From NCBI GenBank assembly GCA_002503985.1, contig DASW01000009.1, positions 1 to 64,000 on the forward strand: a stretch of DNA of 64,000 nucleotides, in the 5' to 3' direction. Position 1 is the stretch's first letter. Each line of letters starts with the position of its first letter. The position numbers were made by a program, and so were the translations under genes. A model generated the notes under the pieces. That model had not been told where the DNA came from, made no database searches, and was given only the letters and a program-made list of their open reading frames with translations. The DNA comes from Thermoplasmata archaeon UBA61 (GTDB taxonomy: Archaea > Thermoplasmatota > Thermoplasmata > Lutacidiplasmatales > UBA184). This document shows positions 42,355 to 51,175 of the stretch, piece by piece.

Positions 42355-43512
42355 TTGCCACCGCCCGTGCCGAATCGCCCCGGAACCGCCGGCCTCCGGG
42401 GGACCCTTTTTCTCGAGGACGGTACTCGCTTCGAAGGGGAGGGGTTCGGGGCGCCCACCCGGCACGTCGGCGAGGTCGTGTTCACCACCGGGATGGTGGG
42501 GTACCCGGAGTCGCTCACCGACCCGTCGTTCCGGGGACAGGTCCTGACGTTCACCTACCCTCTGATTGGGAATTACGGGGTGCCGCGGACGGACACCCGG
42601 GACCGCTGGGGCCTTCCGTCTCTCGAAAGCGGGGAGGTCCAAGTCCGCGGCGTGGTGGTGCGGGGCACGACCGCGCCCAACCACTGGTCGAGCCACCGCT
42701 CCCTCGAAGAATGGCTCGCGGACGAGGGGGTCCCCGGGGTTCGGGGCGTCGATACGCGACTCCTCACCCAGCACCTCCGCTCGGGCGGGGTCCTCCGTGG
42801 GGTTCTCCACGTCGGGGACTCGGACGACCTCCCGAGCGACGAGGATCTCCGTAGGGCGATCGCGAACGCGCCCGCCTATGCCGAGGAGAAGTTCATGACG
42901 GACGTCGCCCCGAAGCGAGCGAAGCTCCTCGGTCCCGCGCGCGCGCCGCTCGTGGCGGTCCTGGACTGTGGGGTGAAGGCGAGCATCCTGCGGGCCCTGC
43001 TGGACCGGGGGATGGGCATTCTCCGACTGCCGTTCGACGAGACGGTCCCGACGAAATGGGAGGGGCGGCCGGTCGCTGGCCTGGTCGTCGGGAACGGACC
43101 CGGGGACCCGGCCGAGCTCGAGGCGACCGTCTCCGAGCTCCGCCGACCGTCGACCCGAGCGCTGCCGACGCTCGGGATTTGCCTCGGCCACCAGCTCCTC
43201 GCGCTCGCGCGCGGCGGCACGACGTTCAAGCTCAAGTACGGCCACCGCGGGCAGAACAAGACGCTCTGCTTTGCCGACGGTCGCGCCCTCATCGTGAGCG
43301 AGAACCACGGCTACGCGGTCGACCTGCGGTCGCTCCGCGGCACCGGCCTCGACCTCTGGGCGACCAACCCCGACGACGGGACGCTCGAGGGGTTCCGCGA
43401 CCGGTCCGGACGCGTTCTCGCCCTGCAGGGTCACCCCGAAGGGCACCCCGGTCCCCAGGAGGCCGGATTCGTCTTCGACCGTTTCGTGGGGAAGGTGAAG
43501 CGGCGCGCATGA
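42355..43512 (+). CDS. carA: Carbamoyl-phosphate synthase small subunit
   Basis: A 385-residue glutamine amidotransferase subunit. The N-terminal CPSase small domain starts at GTLFLEDGTRFEGEGFG. The class I GATase has nucleophile C276 in GICLGHQLL and the catalytic His-x-Glu in LQGHPEGHPGP. It supplies ammonia for carbamoyl phosphate used in pyrimidine and arginine synthesis. The start is TTG, or GTG four codons later. Its TGA overlaps the carB ATG (ATGA). Confidence 0.95.
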   Translation: MPPPVPNRPGTAGLRGTLFLEDGTRFEGEGFGAPTRHVGEVVFTTGMVGYPESLTDPSFRGQVLTFTYPLIGNYGVPRTDTRDRWGLPSLESGEVQVRGVVVRGTTAPNHWSSHRSLEEWLADEGVPGVRGVDTRLLTQHLRSGGVLRGVLHVGDSDDLPSDEDLRRAIANAPAYAEEKFMTDVAPKRAKLLGPARAPLVAVLDCGVKASILRALLDRGMGILRLPFDETVPTKWEGRPVAGLVVGNGPGDPAELEATVSELRRPSTRALPTLGICLGHQLLALARGGTTFKLKYGHRGQNKTLCFADGRALIVSENHGYAVDLRSLRGTGLDLWATNPDDGTLEGFRDRSGRVLALQGHPEGHPGPQEAGFVFDRFVGKVKRRA

Positions 43513-46500
43513 CGGTCTCGCTGCCCTCGAAGGTCGTCCTGCTCGGGAGCGGGGCGCTCAAGATCGGCGAGGCCGGCGAGTTCGACTACTCCGGCAGCCA
43601 GTGCCTGAAGGCCCTGGACGAGGAGGGGGTCTACGCGGTCGTCGTCAACCCGAACATCGCCACCCTGCAGACGGACCCTCCGAAGCGGGGCCGCGTCTAC
43701 TTCCAGCCCGTGACGCCCGAGTTCGTGGCGCCGATTCTCGAGGCCGAACGGCCCGACGGGATCCTGCTCGCGTTCGGGGGCCAGACCGCGCTCAACTGCG
43801 GCGTTCAGCTCTCCGACCGGGGGGTCCTTCGTCGGACCGGAACCAAGGTCCTCGGGACCCCCCTCGCGGGGATCCGCGCGACCGAGGACCGCGCGAAGTT
43901 CGTGCGGACGATGGCGAAGGCGCGCGTCCCGACCTTGCCGAGCCGGGCGGTCTACTCCTACCCAGAGGCGCTCGAGGCGGTGGAGGCGCTCGGGTTCCCG
44001 GTTATGGTCCGGGTCGCCTTCACCCTCGGCGGCCGAGGAGGAGGGGTCGCCCGGACCAAAGAGGAGCTCCGCGACGTCGTCGTCCGCGGGTTGCGGGCGA
44101 GCCCCGTCGGTCAGCTCCTTCTCGAACGGTACGTGGGCGAGTTCAAGCAGCTCGAGTACGAGGTCGTCCGCGACGCTCGGGGGAATACGCTCACGGTCTG
44201 CAACATGGAGAACGTCCTCGGGATGCGCGTCCACACCGGGGATAACGTCGTCATCGCCCCGAGCCAGACGCTTACCGACTTCGAGTACCAGATGCTCCGC
44301 CAGGCCGCGTTGCGGGCGGCCGAAGCGTGCGGGATCGTCGGCGAATGCAACATCCAATTCTGCCTCGACCCCGGGAGCGAGGAGTACTACGCGATCGAGG
44401 TGAACGCTCGCCTCTCGCGCTCGAGCGCCCTCGCGAGCAAGGCGACCGGCTACCCGCTCGCCTACGTCGCCGCGAAGCTGGCGCTCGGCTACACCTTGCC
44501 CGAGCTCAAGAACCGTATCACGGGGGTCACGACCGCGGCGTTCGAGCCGTCGCTCGACTACGTGGTCGTGAAGCTGCCGCGCTGGGACCTCGACAAGTTC
44601 GAGCGCGCCGACCGTCGGCTCGGCCCGGCCATGAAGTCGGTCGGCGAGGTGATGGGGATCGGCGCGTCGTTCCCCGAAGCGCTCTCGAAGGCCGTCCGCA
44701 TGGGGGACCCCCGCGCGGACCTCGTCCCCCCCGCCGAACCGCGACGCGCGGAAGAGGTGCGTGCGGACCTCGCGACCCCGACGCCCGAGATCCTGTTCCG
44801 GGTCCTCGAGGCGTTGCGGGTCGGGATCTCGCCGGAGGAGGTGAGCCGCCTTTCCTACATCGACCGCTGGTTCGTCGATGCCCTCGGGGAGATCGAGTCG
44901 GTCGACCGGGCGATCGCGGCGGCCGGGGGTTCCGGCCTTTCGCCGTCGCTCCTGCGTCGGGCCAAGGAGCTCGGGCTCTCCGACCGCGCCCTCGCCCGCC
45001 TCGCGCGGCTCGACGAGGAGGAGGTCCGTCGACGTCGACTCGCGGCCGGGGTCCGGCCGCGCGTGCAGATGATCGATACCCTCGCCGGGGAGTGGCCCGC
45101 ACGGACCAACTACCTCTACCTGACGTACCGGGCCCATGCCGACGACGTCGCTCCGATGCCGAGCGACTCCGTGCTCGTCATCGGGGCCGGTCCGTACCGG
45201 ATCGGCTCGAGCGTCGAGTTCGACTGGTCGACCATGAACCTCGTGGATGGGTTGAAGGCGGAAGAGGTCCCCGGGGTCGCGGTCCTCAATTCGAACCCCG
45301 AGACCGTTTCGACCGACTACGACCGCTCCGACCGGCTCTACTTCGAAGAGATCACGCTCGAGCGCGTCCGTGATATCTTCGACTTCGAGGCGTTCGGAGG
45401 GGTCGTCACCTGCGTCGGCAGCCAGCTCGCCCAGAACCTGACCCCGCTGCTCCACATGTGCGGGATCCCGATCCTCGGGACCCCGCCCGAGTCGATCGAC
45501 ACGGCGGAGGATCGCGCTCGCTTCGCTCGGCTGCTCGAGACGCTCGCGATCCCGCAGCCGGCCTGGCGAGCGTTCACGACGCTCGAAGAGGCGAGCACGT
45601 TCGCCGACGAGGTCGGTTACCCCGTCCTCGTCCGTCCGTCGTACGTCCTGAGCGGCCAAGCGATGCGCGTCATCGCCGGTCGGAACGACCTCGGTCGCTT
45701 CCTGTCGGAGGCGGCGCGCGTCTCGCCCGAGCATCCCGTCGTGATCACGAAGTTCGTCGAGGGCGCCGACGAGGTCGAGCTCGATGGGGTTTCGGATGGG
45801 AAGCGGGTGCTGGTCGCGGGGATCCTAGAGCACGTCGAACGCGCGGGGGTCCACTCGGGGGATGCGATCTTCTGCCTCCCCCCGCGTCACACGTCGCCCG
45901 AGGTCCAGGACCAGCTCCTCCGCGCCGCGGGACAGCTCGCCCGCACGCTGCACATTCGCGGTCCGTTCAACGTGCAGTTCCTCGTGAAGGACCAGGGCTA
46001 CCAGGTCATCGAGCTCAACCTCCGAGCGAGCCGGTCGCTCCCGTTCCTCGCGAAGGCGACCGGTGTGCCCCTCCTCCGCGAGGCGGCGCGGGCGATGCTC
46101 GGGAAGCCCCTCTCGCGGGAAGGGGTCGCTCCGCTCCCGGCGGGTCGGTGGGGCGTGAAGGTCCCTCAGTTCTCTTTCCTGCAGCTCTCCGGCTCCGACC
46201 CCCTTCTCGGGGTCGAGATGCAGTCGACCGGCGAGGTCGCCTGCTTCGGACCGACCTTCTCGGACGCTCTCGTGAAGGCGCTCGTGGCGACCGGCGTGAA
46301 GCTCGTCCCCCGACCGGGGACCGCATTCCTATCGGTCGGAGGGCCGACGCTCAAGGAACAGCTCCTGCCCACCGCCCAACGACTTCGCTCCCTCGGCATC
46401 GGGATTACCGCGACGGAGGATACGCAGGCGTTCCTCAGCGGTCGGGGGGTCGTGGGGGTCCGGACCCTCCATAAGGTGTCCGAGCCCGACCGACATCCGA

Positions 46501-46871
46501 ACGTCCTCGAGGCCCTCGACCGGGGCGACATCGACCTTCTCCTCGACGTGCCGCTCTCGCTCACGCAGGAGAAGTTCGAGCGGATGCTCGAGGACGAGTA
46601 CGTCCTTCGGCGTCGGGCGGTCGAGCTCGGCATTCCGCTCTTCACGAGCCTCGAGGCGTTCGCCGCGTACGTCGAAGGAGTTGCGTGGCTCGAGGAACAC
46701 CCCCTCACCGTGGACGCGCTCTACGGGACCCCGGAACCGGGAGCGGCGGCCGGGAAACGACCGGCGGGGACCTCCGTCGTGCCGCGCCGAGAGCGCGCGC
46801 GGGCGCGCGGCGCGCGAGGGAATCCGGGACCGACTACAGCGGGAACTTCGTCAGCGAGTACTCGGGGATGA
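43509..46871 (+). CDS. carB: Carbamoyl-phosphate synthase large subunit
   Basis: A 1120-residue protein. Two homologous synthetase halves each have a pre-ATP-grasp and ATP-grasp domain: first VVLLGSGALKIGEAGEFDYS, second VLVIGAGPYRIGSSVEFDWS. A helical oligomerisation region and a C-terminal MGS-like allosteric domain (~930-1060) follow. The last ~50 residues are an Arg/Gly/Pro-rich extension beyond the usual ~1070 and overlap the convergent Lrp-like gene by 38 bases. The ATG is coupled to carA. Confidence 0.96.
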   Translation: MTVSLPSKVVLLGSGALKIGEAGEFDYSGSQCLKALDEEGVYAVVVNPNIATLQTDPPKRGRVYFQPVTPEFVAPILEAERPDGILLAFGGQTALNCGVQLSDRGVLRRTGTKVLGTPLAGIRATEDRAKFVRTMAKARVPTLPSRAVYSYPEALEAVEALGFPVMVRVAFTLGGRGGGVARTKEELRDVVVRGLRASPVGQLLLERYVGEFKQLEYEVVRDARGNTLTVCNMENVLGMRVHTGDNVVIAPSQTLTDFEYQMLRQAALRAAEACGIVGECNIQFCLDPGSEEYYAIEVNARLSRSSALASKATGYPLAYVAAKLALGYTLPELKNRITGVTTAAFEPSLDYVVVKLPRWDLDKFERADRRLGPAMKSVGEVMGIGASFPEALSKAVRMGDPRADLVPPAEPRRAEEVRADLATPTPEILFRVLEALRVGISPEEVSRLSYIDRWFVDALGEIESVDRAIAAAGGSGLSPSLLRRAKELGLSDRALARLARLDEEEVRRRRLAAGVRPRVQMIDTLAGEWPARTNYLYLTYRAHADDVAPMPSDSVLVIGAGPYRIGSSVEFDWSTMNLVDGLKAEEVPGVAVLNSNPETVSTDYDRSDRLYFEEITLERVRDIFDFEAFGGVVTCVGSQLAQNLTPLLHMCGIPILGTPPESIDTAEDRARFARLLETLAIPQPAWRAFTTLEEASTFADEVGYPVLVRPSYVLSGQAMRVIAGRNDLGRFLSEAARVSPEHPVVITKFVEGADEVELDGVSDGKRVLVAGILEHVERAGVHSGDAIFCLPPRHTSPEVQDQLLRAAGQLARTLHIRGPFNVQFLVKDQGYQVIELNLRASRSLPFLAKATGVPLLREAARAMLGKPLSREGVAPLPAGRWGVKVPQFSFLQLSGSDPLLGVEMQSTGEVACFGPTFSDALVKALVATGVKLVPRPGTAFLSVGGPTLKEQLLPTAQRLRSLGIGITATEDTQAFLSGRGVVGVRTLHKVSEPDRHPNVLEALDRGDIDLLLDVPLSLTQEKFERMLEDEYVLRRRAVELGIPLFTSLEAFAAYVEGVAWLEEHPLTVDALYGTPEPGAAAGKRPAGTSVVPRRERARARGARGNPGPTTAGTSSASTRG

Positions 46872-47505
46872 TCGTCGAGGTGTCGATGACCTCGGGGATG
46901 CCCCGGATCCGGTCGGTCACGAATTCGAGGACCCGCCGCTTGTTCGCCGTGGTCGGCTCGAAGTCGAGCACGACCAGGATGTCCCAGTCGCCCGTCAGGA
47001 AGTGGAGCTCCTTGACCTCGGGAAGGGTCTCGAGGAGCCGTTTGATCTTGTCGAGGTCGCCGCCGCGGACCTTGAGATAGGAGAACGCGCGGACGCTCTT
47101 GAGATCGGCCGGCATGATGGCCGCCAGCTCGTCCTCGGTGAACGTCTCGACCCCTTCGAGGCGACGGCCGAGGGGCGAGATGAGGACCGGGAACTTCTGC
47201 ACGCCGCGGAGGTGCTCGGCCACGAGGCGCTCGATGCGACCGACCCGCTCGATGTCGATCACTCGAAGGTGGTACCCCCGCTGGGCGGCGATCTCCTCCA
47301 CCATCGCCTGGCACCGCGCCTGGTCGTCCGATAGGAAGAAGACCGATTCGCCGACCGCGTCCCCCGAGGACGACGAGGCCGATGGGCCTGCGCCCATGCC
47401 GCTCATGGCAGCCTCTTGGCTCTGGGCGGTGGAGGGGCGGAAGAAGGTCGTGACCGCTTTCTTCGATTGGACGTAGAGCGTCAGTTCGTGGAGATCCTCG
47501 GGCAT
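46834..47505 (-). CDS. Thioredoxin-fold domain fused to Lrp/AsnC RAM domain
   Basis: A 223-residue protein. After an N-terminal ~50-residue stretch with a Ser/Gly linker, residues ~53-130 have the thioredoxin/glutaredoxin pattern (SVFFLSDDQARCQAMVEE, then KFPVLISPLGRRLEG with a cis-Pro-like position), but only one Cys (C65) and no CxxC. Residues ~135-223 match the Lrp/AsnC RAM effector domain (VRAFSYLKV, LTGDWDILVVLDF). There is no HTH. A ligand-sensing role is likely; the ligand is unknown. Confidence 0.75.
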   Translation of the reverse strand: MPEDLHELTLYVQSKKAVTTFFRPSTAQSQEAAMSGMGAGPSASSSSGDAVGESVFFLSDDQARCQAMVEEIAAQRGYHLRVIDIERVGRIERLVAEHLRGVQKFPVLISPLGRRLEGVETFTEDELAAIMPADLKSVRAFSYLKVRGGDLDKIKRLLETLPEVKELHFLTGDWDILVVLDFEPTTANKRRVLEFVTDRIRGIPEVIDTSTIIPEYSLTKFPL

Positions 47506-47531
47506 GGCTTCGAGGGAAGAACCGGTGGGGC

Positions 47532-47540
47532 TATTTAATC
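47532..47540 (-). promoter_or_regulatory. TATA-like gattaaata
   Basis: Lies 27-35 nt upstream of ATG 47505 on the minus strand. Confidence 0.55.
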
Positions 47541-47616
47541 AAACCCCGCGAAGGGCCCCCGCCCGGAAGGGCGGGGGAAAGGGTTAGCGCAAATCGGGCC
47601 GGAGTCGGGGCTTAGC

Positions 47617-48147
47617 CTAGTAGCGCTTGTAGGAGTCGGAGCGCTCGCGCCCTCCGCCCCCGCCGCCACCACTGCCGCCACCGCCGCCGCCACCATAGCG
47701 GCCGCCGCCGTATCCGCCGCCGCCACCACCGCCGCCTCCGCGGTCACGGTAGCCTCCGCCACCGCCACCGAACGAGCGGCGCTCGCTCTCGAACTCTTGC
47801 TGGCTCATGTCGAGCGTCTGGTTGACTTCGGGAATCGCCTCGGTTGACTTCGACAGGTTCCCGTAGCGTCCGACGTTCAGGCGCATGTGGCCACGCACGA
47901 GGGAAACGTATCCGTTGTCCACGAGGATGACCTCATCCTTCGCGATGGATCCGATCTGCTCGTTCCACAACGAGAGGATGATCGTCGCCGTGTCGTCGCC
48001 GACAACGGCCTCGCAGACCTTCCTCGGGTCGCCGAACTTGCCCATGACCTCTTTGGCCTCGCCAACGTTGATCACTTTGGCCAGCACGTTCACTTGCTTC
48101 GAGTTCGGCGTCAGGTCTCGCACTTTTGTCAGGGGTTTGTCTACCAT
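47617..48147 (-). CDS. ssb: Single-stranded DNA-binding protein, crenarchaeal type
   Basis: A 176-residue protein. A single OB fold (1-115) closely resembles Sulfolobus SSB: VRDLTPNSKQVNVLAKVINV, EAVVGDDTATIILSLWNE and LNVGRYGNLSKS. A ~50-residue Gly-rich tail with Arg/Tyr spacers follows, ending SYKRY instead of an acidic tip. It protects single-stranded DNA in replication and repair. ATG 48147 gives the standard N-terminus; the frame is open upstream to a GTG at 48288. Confidence 0.9.
   Translation of the reverse strand: MVDKPLTKVRDLTPNSKQVNVLAKVINVGEAKEVMGKFGDPRKVCEAVVGDDTATIILSLWNEQIGSIAKDEVILVDNGYVSLVRGHMRLNVGRYGNLSKSTEAIPEVNQTLDMSQQEFESERRSFGGGGGGYRDRGGGGGGGGGYGGGRYGGGGGGGSGGGGGGGRERSDSYKRY
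47651..47770 (-). repeat. Gly-codon low-complexity repeat in ssb
   Basis: A run of GGN codons with a few Tyr/Arg/Ser codons encodes the SSB tail. Such triplet-rich DNA is prone to length change. Confidence 0.8.
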
Positions 48148-48299
48148 TTCGGGTCGCCTCTTCTTTCGCGTTTCGCGTTTGCTTGAGGAGCCGTGGCGCA
48201 ACCCTTCTCGCGCGAACACTCGTCTCAGAAATAGGACGGGCGGGACGCTCGGATTGGGCTGGGCCTTGGGATTCCTCGGACGACTCACCCCAGGGGTAG

Positions 48300-48309
48300 G
48301 ATATAAAGC
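48300..48309. promoter_or_regulatory. TATA-like ggatataaag in the ssb-TPR gap
   Basis: The only strong AT-rich element in the 266-bp divergent gap between ssb (start 48147) and the TPR gene (start 48414). Whichever way it works, the transcript would have an unusually long leader (~80-130 nt). The rest of the gap shows nothing recognised. Confidence 0.4.
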
Positions 48310-48413
48310 CGTCTCCGTGCGCCGGCGTCGCTCGGCCGGGAGCGGACCGGGGGGCTGCAGTCCGGACGGCAGGCTTTTCCGTCCTCTGGGCCTTCGGCGG
48401 CCGGGTACCCTGT

Positions 48414-49190
48414 GTGACCCATCGTTTCGACCTCGCCGTCCATTACTTCCTCCGACATGAGTACGAGAACGCCGTGGGGGCGTTCCGGGACGTCGTCCGG
48501 GAGAGCCCCGCGGACGGACGGGCCTGGGCCTACCTCGGCATCGCCCTGGCCCACCTCGGGCTGGCGGTCGAGGCCGAAGGCGCCCTCAGTCGGTCGATCG
48601 CGCTCGCTCCCGAGAACGCTGAGGCATGGTTCCACCTGGGCGTCGCGCGCTCCCTGCGGGATGAGTGGGCGTCCGCGGCCCAGGCCTACCAGCGCACGGT
48701 CGCGCTCACTCCGAGCGACATGGTCGCGTGGCATCGCCTGGGGGTCGCCCTCGCCGAGTCCGGGGACGAACCGGCCGCCACGGTCGCGTTCGAGCGAGCG
48801 CTCGTCCTCTCCCGAGAGGTCTCGACTAGCCCCGATGCCCCCGAACCGTCGGCTCCGGGGTCCTCCCAGCCCAGCGCCTCCCGCTCCCGCCCGGCGGCGG
48901 ACGACCATCTCGAAGAGACCGGCGAGCGAGAGGGAGCCCGGGAAGCGAAGAGCTGGCTCGACCTCGCGCTCTCGCTCCTGAGCCTGGGTGACGAGGACGA
49001 GGCGGTCGCCGCCTACGAACGGGCCTACACGCTCGACCCCGAGCGGGCCCGCCGCTCCCTCTTCCATCCGATGCTTCGCTTGCTGAACGCGGTCCAGGAC
49101 GGGGCGGAGGCGCCCGAATTTCCCCGGCCGGACGACCCCCGTCGTCCCCCCGAAGCTCCCCGCCGGTCTCCGCGGACCGAGGTCCTCTAA
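48414..49190 (+). CDS. TPR-repeat protein
   Basis: A 258-residue protein. Four canonical TPR units are visible: three in residues ~2-115 (AWAYLGIALAHLGLAVEAEGAL, AWFHLGVARSLRDEW, AWHRLGVALAESGDE) and one at ~180-215 (LDLALSLLSLGDEDEAVAAY). A Ser/Pro-rich linker separates them, with a Pro/Arg-rich tail. No signal peptide. It is a protein-protein scaffold of unknown partner, not closely related to the TPR family at 1-5295. GTG start. Confidence 0.82.
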   Translation: MTHRFDLAVHYFLRHEYENAVGAFRDVVRESPADGRAWAYLGIALAHLGLAVEAEGALSRSIALAPENAEAWFHLGVARSLRDEWASAAQAYQRTVALTPSDMVAWHRLGVALAESGDEPAATVAFERALVLSREVSTSPDAPEPSAPGSSQPSASRSRPAADDHLEETGEREGAREAKSWLDLALSLLSLGDEDEAVAAYERAYTLDPERARRSLFHPMLRLLNAVQDGAEAPEFPRPDDPRRPPEAPRRSPRTEVL

Positions 49191-49215
49191 GACCGACGGA
49201 CGATTCTGGGAGCGC

Positions 49216-50364
49216 CTAGAGCGCTTTCGGAGCCGCCGTCACGATCGTCGACTCGGCCCAGCTCTTGACCTTCTCCCGGGCCTCGGCGTGACGTCGGTAG
49301 AACTCGTGGACCCGCTCGAGCACCTGGGATTTGCACTCCCCGCAGAGCAGGGCGCCCGACCGGCAACCTGCCGTCACCTCGCGGAACTTCTCCTCTGACT
49401 CCGCGAAGCGGGTGCGCCAGAGCCCCCAGACCGAGCAGACCTCGGGGGTCGCCCCGAGGCGGCGCTGCTCCTCGACCGTCGAGCGCCCGCCGGTGAACGC
49501 GTTGCGCACCTTTCGGTCGACCGCCTCGGGTGGGTCGTTCAGGAAGAGCGCGTTGTCGGGCCGGTCCCCCGAGGTCGACATCGCGGCCTCGCCGAGCAGG
49601 CCGGGGATCATCTGGCTGTGCAGGAGCGAGGGCTTCGGGTAGCCCAGCCCCTCCGCGATGTCCCGGGTGACCCGAAAGTGCGGGTCCTGGTCGATCCCGC
49701 ACGGGATCAGGCAGGGGATCGAGCGGCCCTCCGCCCAGGACGGCCAGAAGCACGGGACGCTCTGGAGCGCCGTGTAGAAGACGAGCCCGATGTTGGTGCT
49801 CGGCTCGAACCCGAAGACGGCCTTGACGGTGGAGTAGGGGACCTTCCGGGCGACGCGGACCGCGAGCGGGTAGAGCGCCGCGATCGAACGCGAGTCGAAG
49901 AAGACGTGGGTGCGCTTCGGGTCGAAGCCGAGGGCGAGGATGTCGTAGAGGTTCTCGAGCCCCCAGAAGACGGTCTCCTCGCGGGTGAGCCCCGAACGCG
50001 CCCAGAACTTCTCGTCGTCGGTGATCTGGATGTACATGGGAACCCCGAGCCGGCGCTGGAGCCACTGGCAGAGGTCGAACGGAACGAGGTGGGAGGTGTG
50101 CAGGGGCCCCGACGGCCCCCGCCCGGAGTAGAGGAAGAACGGTTTCCCGTTCGCGAATCCGTCCAGGACCGGCGCGAGGTCGCGGTGCGAGTAGTAGACC
50201 CCGCGGGTCAGGAGCGGGTGGAGGTCCCCGCCCGTAAGGTGGTGGAACTTCGCCAGGAGCTCGGCCGAGAGCTCCTGGGTCCCGAACAGCTCCCGCAACC
50301 GCGCGTAGTCGATGTGCCCGCGGACCTCGTACGGGGTAACGACGAAGTCGTCGGGTTCGGGCAT
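49216..50364 (-). CDS. trpS: Tryptophanyl-tRNA synthetase, archaeal type
   Basis: A 382-residue class I synthetase. The HIGH equivalent is GRGPSGPLHTSHLVPFDL. Pocket residues are in IQITDDEKF and CGIDQDPHFRVTRD. The KMSKS equivalent reads AMSTSGDRP, with Ala where Lys is usual. The C-terminal domain has TAGCRSGALLCGECK. It charges tRNA(Trp). It lies 11 nt downstream of a small zinc-ribbon gene, which is probably the first gene of the operon. Confidence 0.93.
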   Translation of the reverse strand: MPEPDDFVVTPYEVRGHIDYARLRELFGTQELSAELLAKFHHLTGGDLHPLLTRGVYYSHRDLAPVLDGFANGKPFFLYSGRGPSGPLHTSHLVPFDLCQWLQRRLGVPMYIQITDDEKFWARSGLTREETVFWGLENLYDILALGFDPKRTHVFFDSRSIAALYPLAVRVARKVPYSTVKAVFGFEPSTNIGLVFYTALQSVPCFWPSWAEGRSIPCLIPCGIDQDPHFRVTRDIAEGLGYPKPSLLHSQMIPGLLGEAAMSTSGDRPDNALFLNDPPEAVDRKVRNAFTGGRSTVEEQRRLGATPEVCSVWGLWRTRFAESEEKFREVTAGCRSGALLCGECKSQVLERVHEFYRRHAEAREKVKSWAESTIVTAAPKAL

Positions 50365-50375
50365 GCGCTTCCCGG

Positions 50376-50684
50376 TCAGCCCTCAGGGAACTCGATCTTG
50401 GAGAGGATCGCCTCGCGTTCGGCCCCCGGAACACCCGCCGTGCTCAGGGCACCGGAGAAGCACTGGCGGGAGTGCTCGAAGGTGATCGTGTGTCCGCACG
50501 ACGGGCAGCTCGCCGAGCCCTGGATCAGTCCGCGGAGCCCCTCTCGCGACGAGGAAGTGTCCCGACGCGCAAACTTGTCCACGAGGATCGCGGCCCCTGC
50601 GTTGCTCTCGAGGTTCGTGAGCGGTACACGAACGGGCGTGTTGCAGATCGGACAGCGGGCCGGGTTGCGGCAGGTGCATCCCAT
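50376..50684 (-). CDS. Small Cys-rich zinc-binding protein
   Basis: A 102-residue protein. Cys pairs at the start (C3, C5, C11, C14 in GCTCRNPARCPIC) and in SCPSCGH (~60) form likely zinc sites. No known family. TATA-like cttttagg at 50711-50718 (minus strand) lies ~27 nt before the ATG, so it heads the operon with trpS 11 nt behind it. Confidence 0.65.
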   Translation of the reverse strand: MGCTCRNPARCPICNTPVRVPLTNLESNAGAAILVDKFARRDTSSSREGLRGLIQGSASCPSCGHTITFEHSRQCFSGALSTAGVPGAEREAILSKIEFPEG

Positions 50685-50776
50685 GGGTGCAGGGGTACCT
50701 GCCGAACTCGCCTAAAAGCCCGCCGGCCCGCTCGAAAGATACGTTCAAATGCCTATTGCAGGAATTAGTCGCGCCA

Positions 50777-51115
50777 ATGGCGCTCTCTCCGCTCGAAGCG
50801 GCTCTGGAGCTCGGGGACGAGCTCGTCGAGGTCCTGAAGCAGCTCAACCGCTCTGAAAATGAGGCCAGCGCCGACACGGGTCTCGAGGTCGACGAGCTCC
50901 ACCACCTGCTGGGCCGGGGACCGCTCCCTCAGGTCACCGCCCCCGACGTCGAGAGGGCCGTCACCGTGCTCGTCGGGAACGGGCTCGCCCGGTGCCTCGA
51001 TACCCCCGAGTACTCCTGGGAGCGGGGGCGGGTCGTGGCGATCCGGTACACGATCACCTCCGAGGGGAAGGCCTTCCTGGTGTCCCGCCTGCGACGGTAC
51101 GGCCGCGTCGATTAG
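50777..51115 (+). CDS. Small winged-helix-like protein (copy 1)
   Basis: A 112-residue protein. LVEVLKQLNRSE, a central helix pair, VTVLVGNGLARCLD and RYTITSEGKAFLVSRL fit a winged-helix fold with a beta wing. It is paralogous to the gene at 51176-51520 (same LxxLxQLNRxE start and the ITxEGKxFLV end). DNA binding is inferred. The in-frame region upstream to 50687 is not used; aaatgcctatt ~28 nt before ATG 50777 serves as a promoter. Confidence 0.68.
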   Translation: MALSPLEAALELGDELVEVLKQLNRSENEASADTGLEVDELHHLLGRGPLPQVTAPDVERAVTVLVGNGLARCLDTPEYSWERGRVVAIRYTITSEGKAFLVSRLRRYGRVD

Positions 51116-51175
51116 CTCCCGGTCGGCCGGACCGTCTCAGTTTAAGTAGGGGCGGCCCGCGTAATCTTCCACGGG

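Noticed and set aside
43431..45734. A 767-codon minus-strand open frame
   Set aside because: Antisense to carA/carB, low complexity and without family motifs.
47651..47770. Triplet repeat considered as a CRISPR or tandem repeat locus
   Set aside because: There are no spacers; the repeats are GGN codons in frame with the SSB gene.
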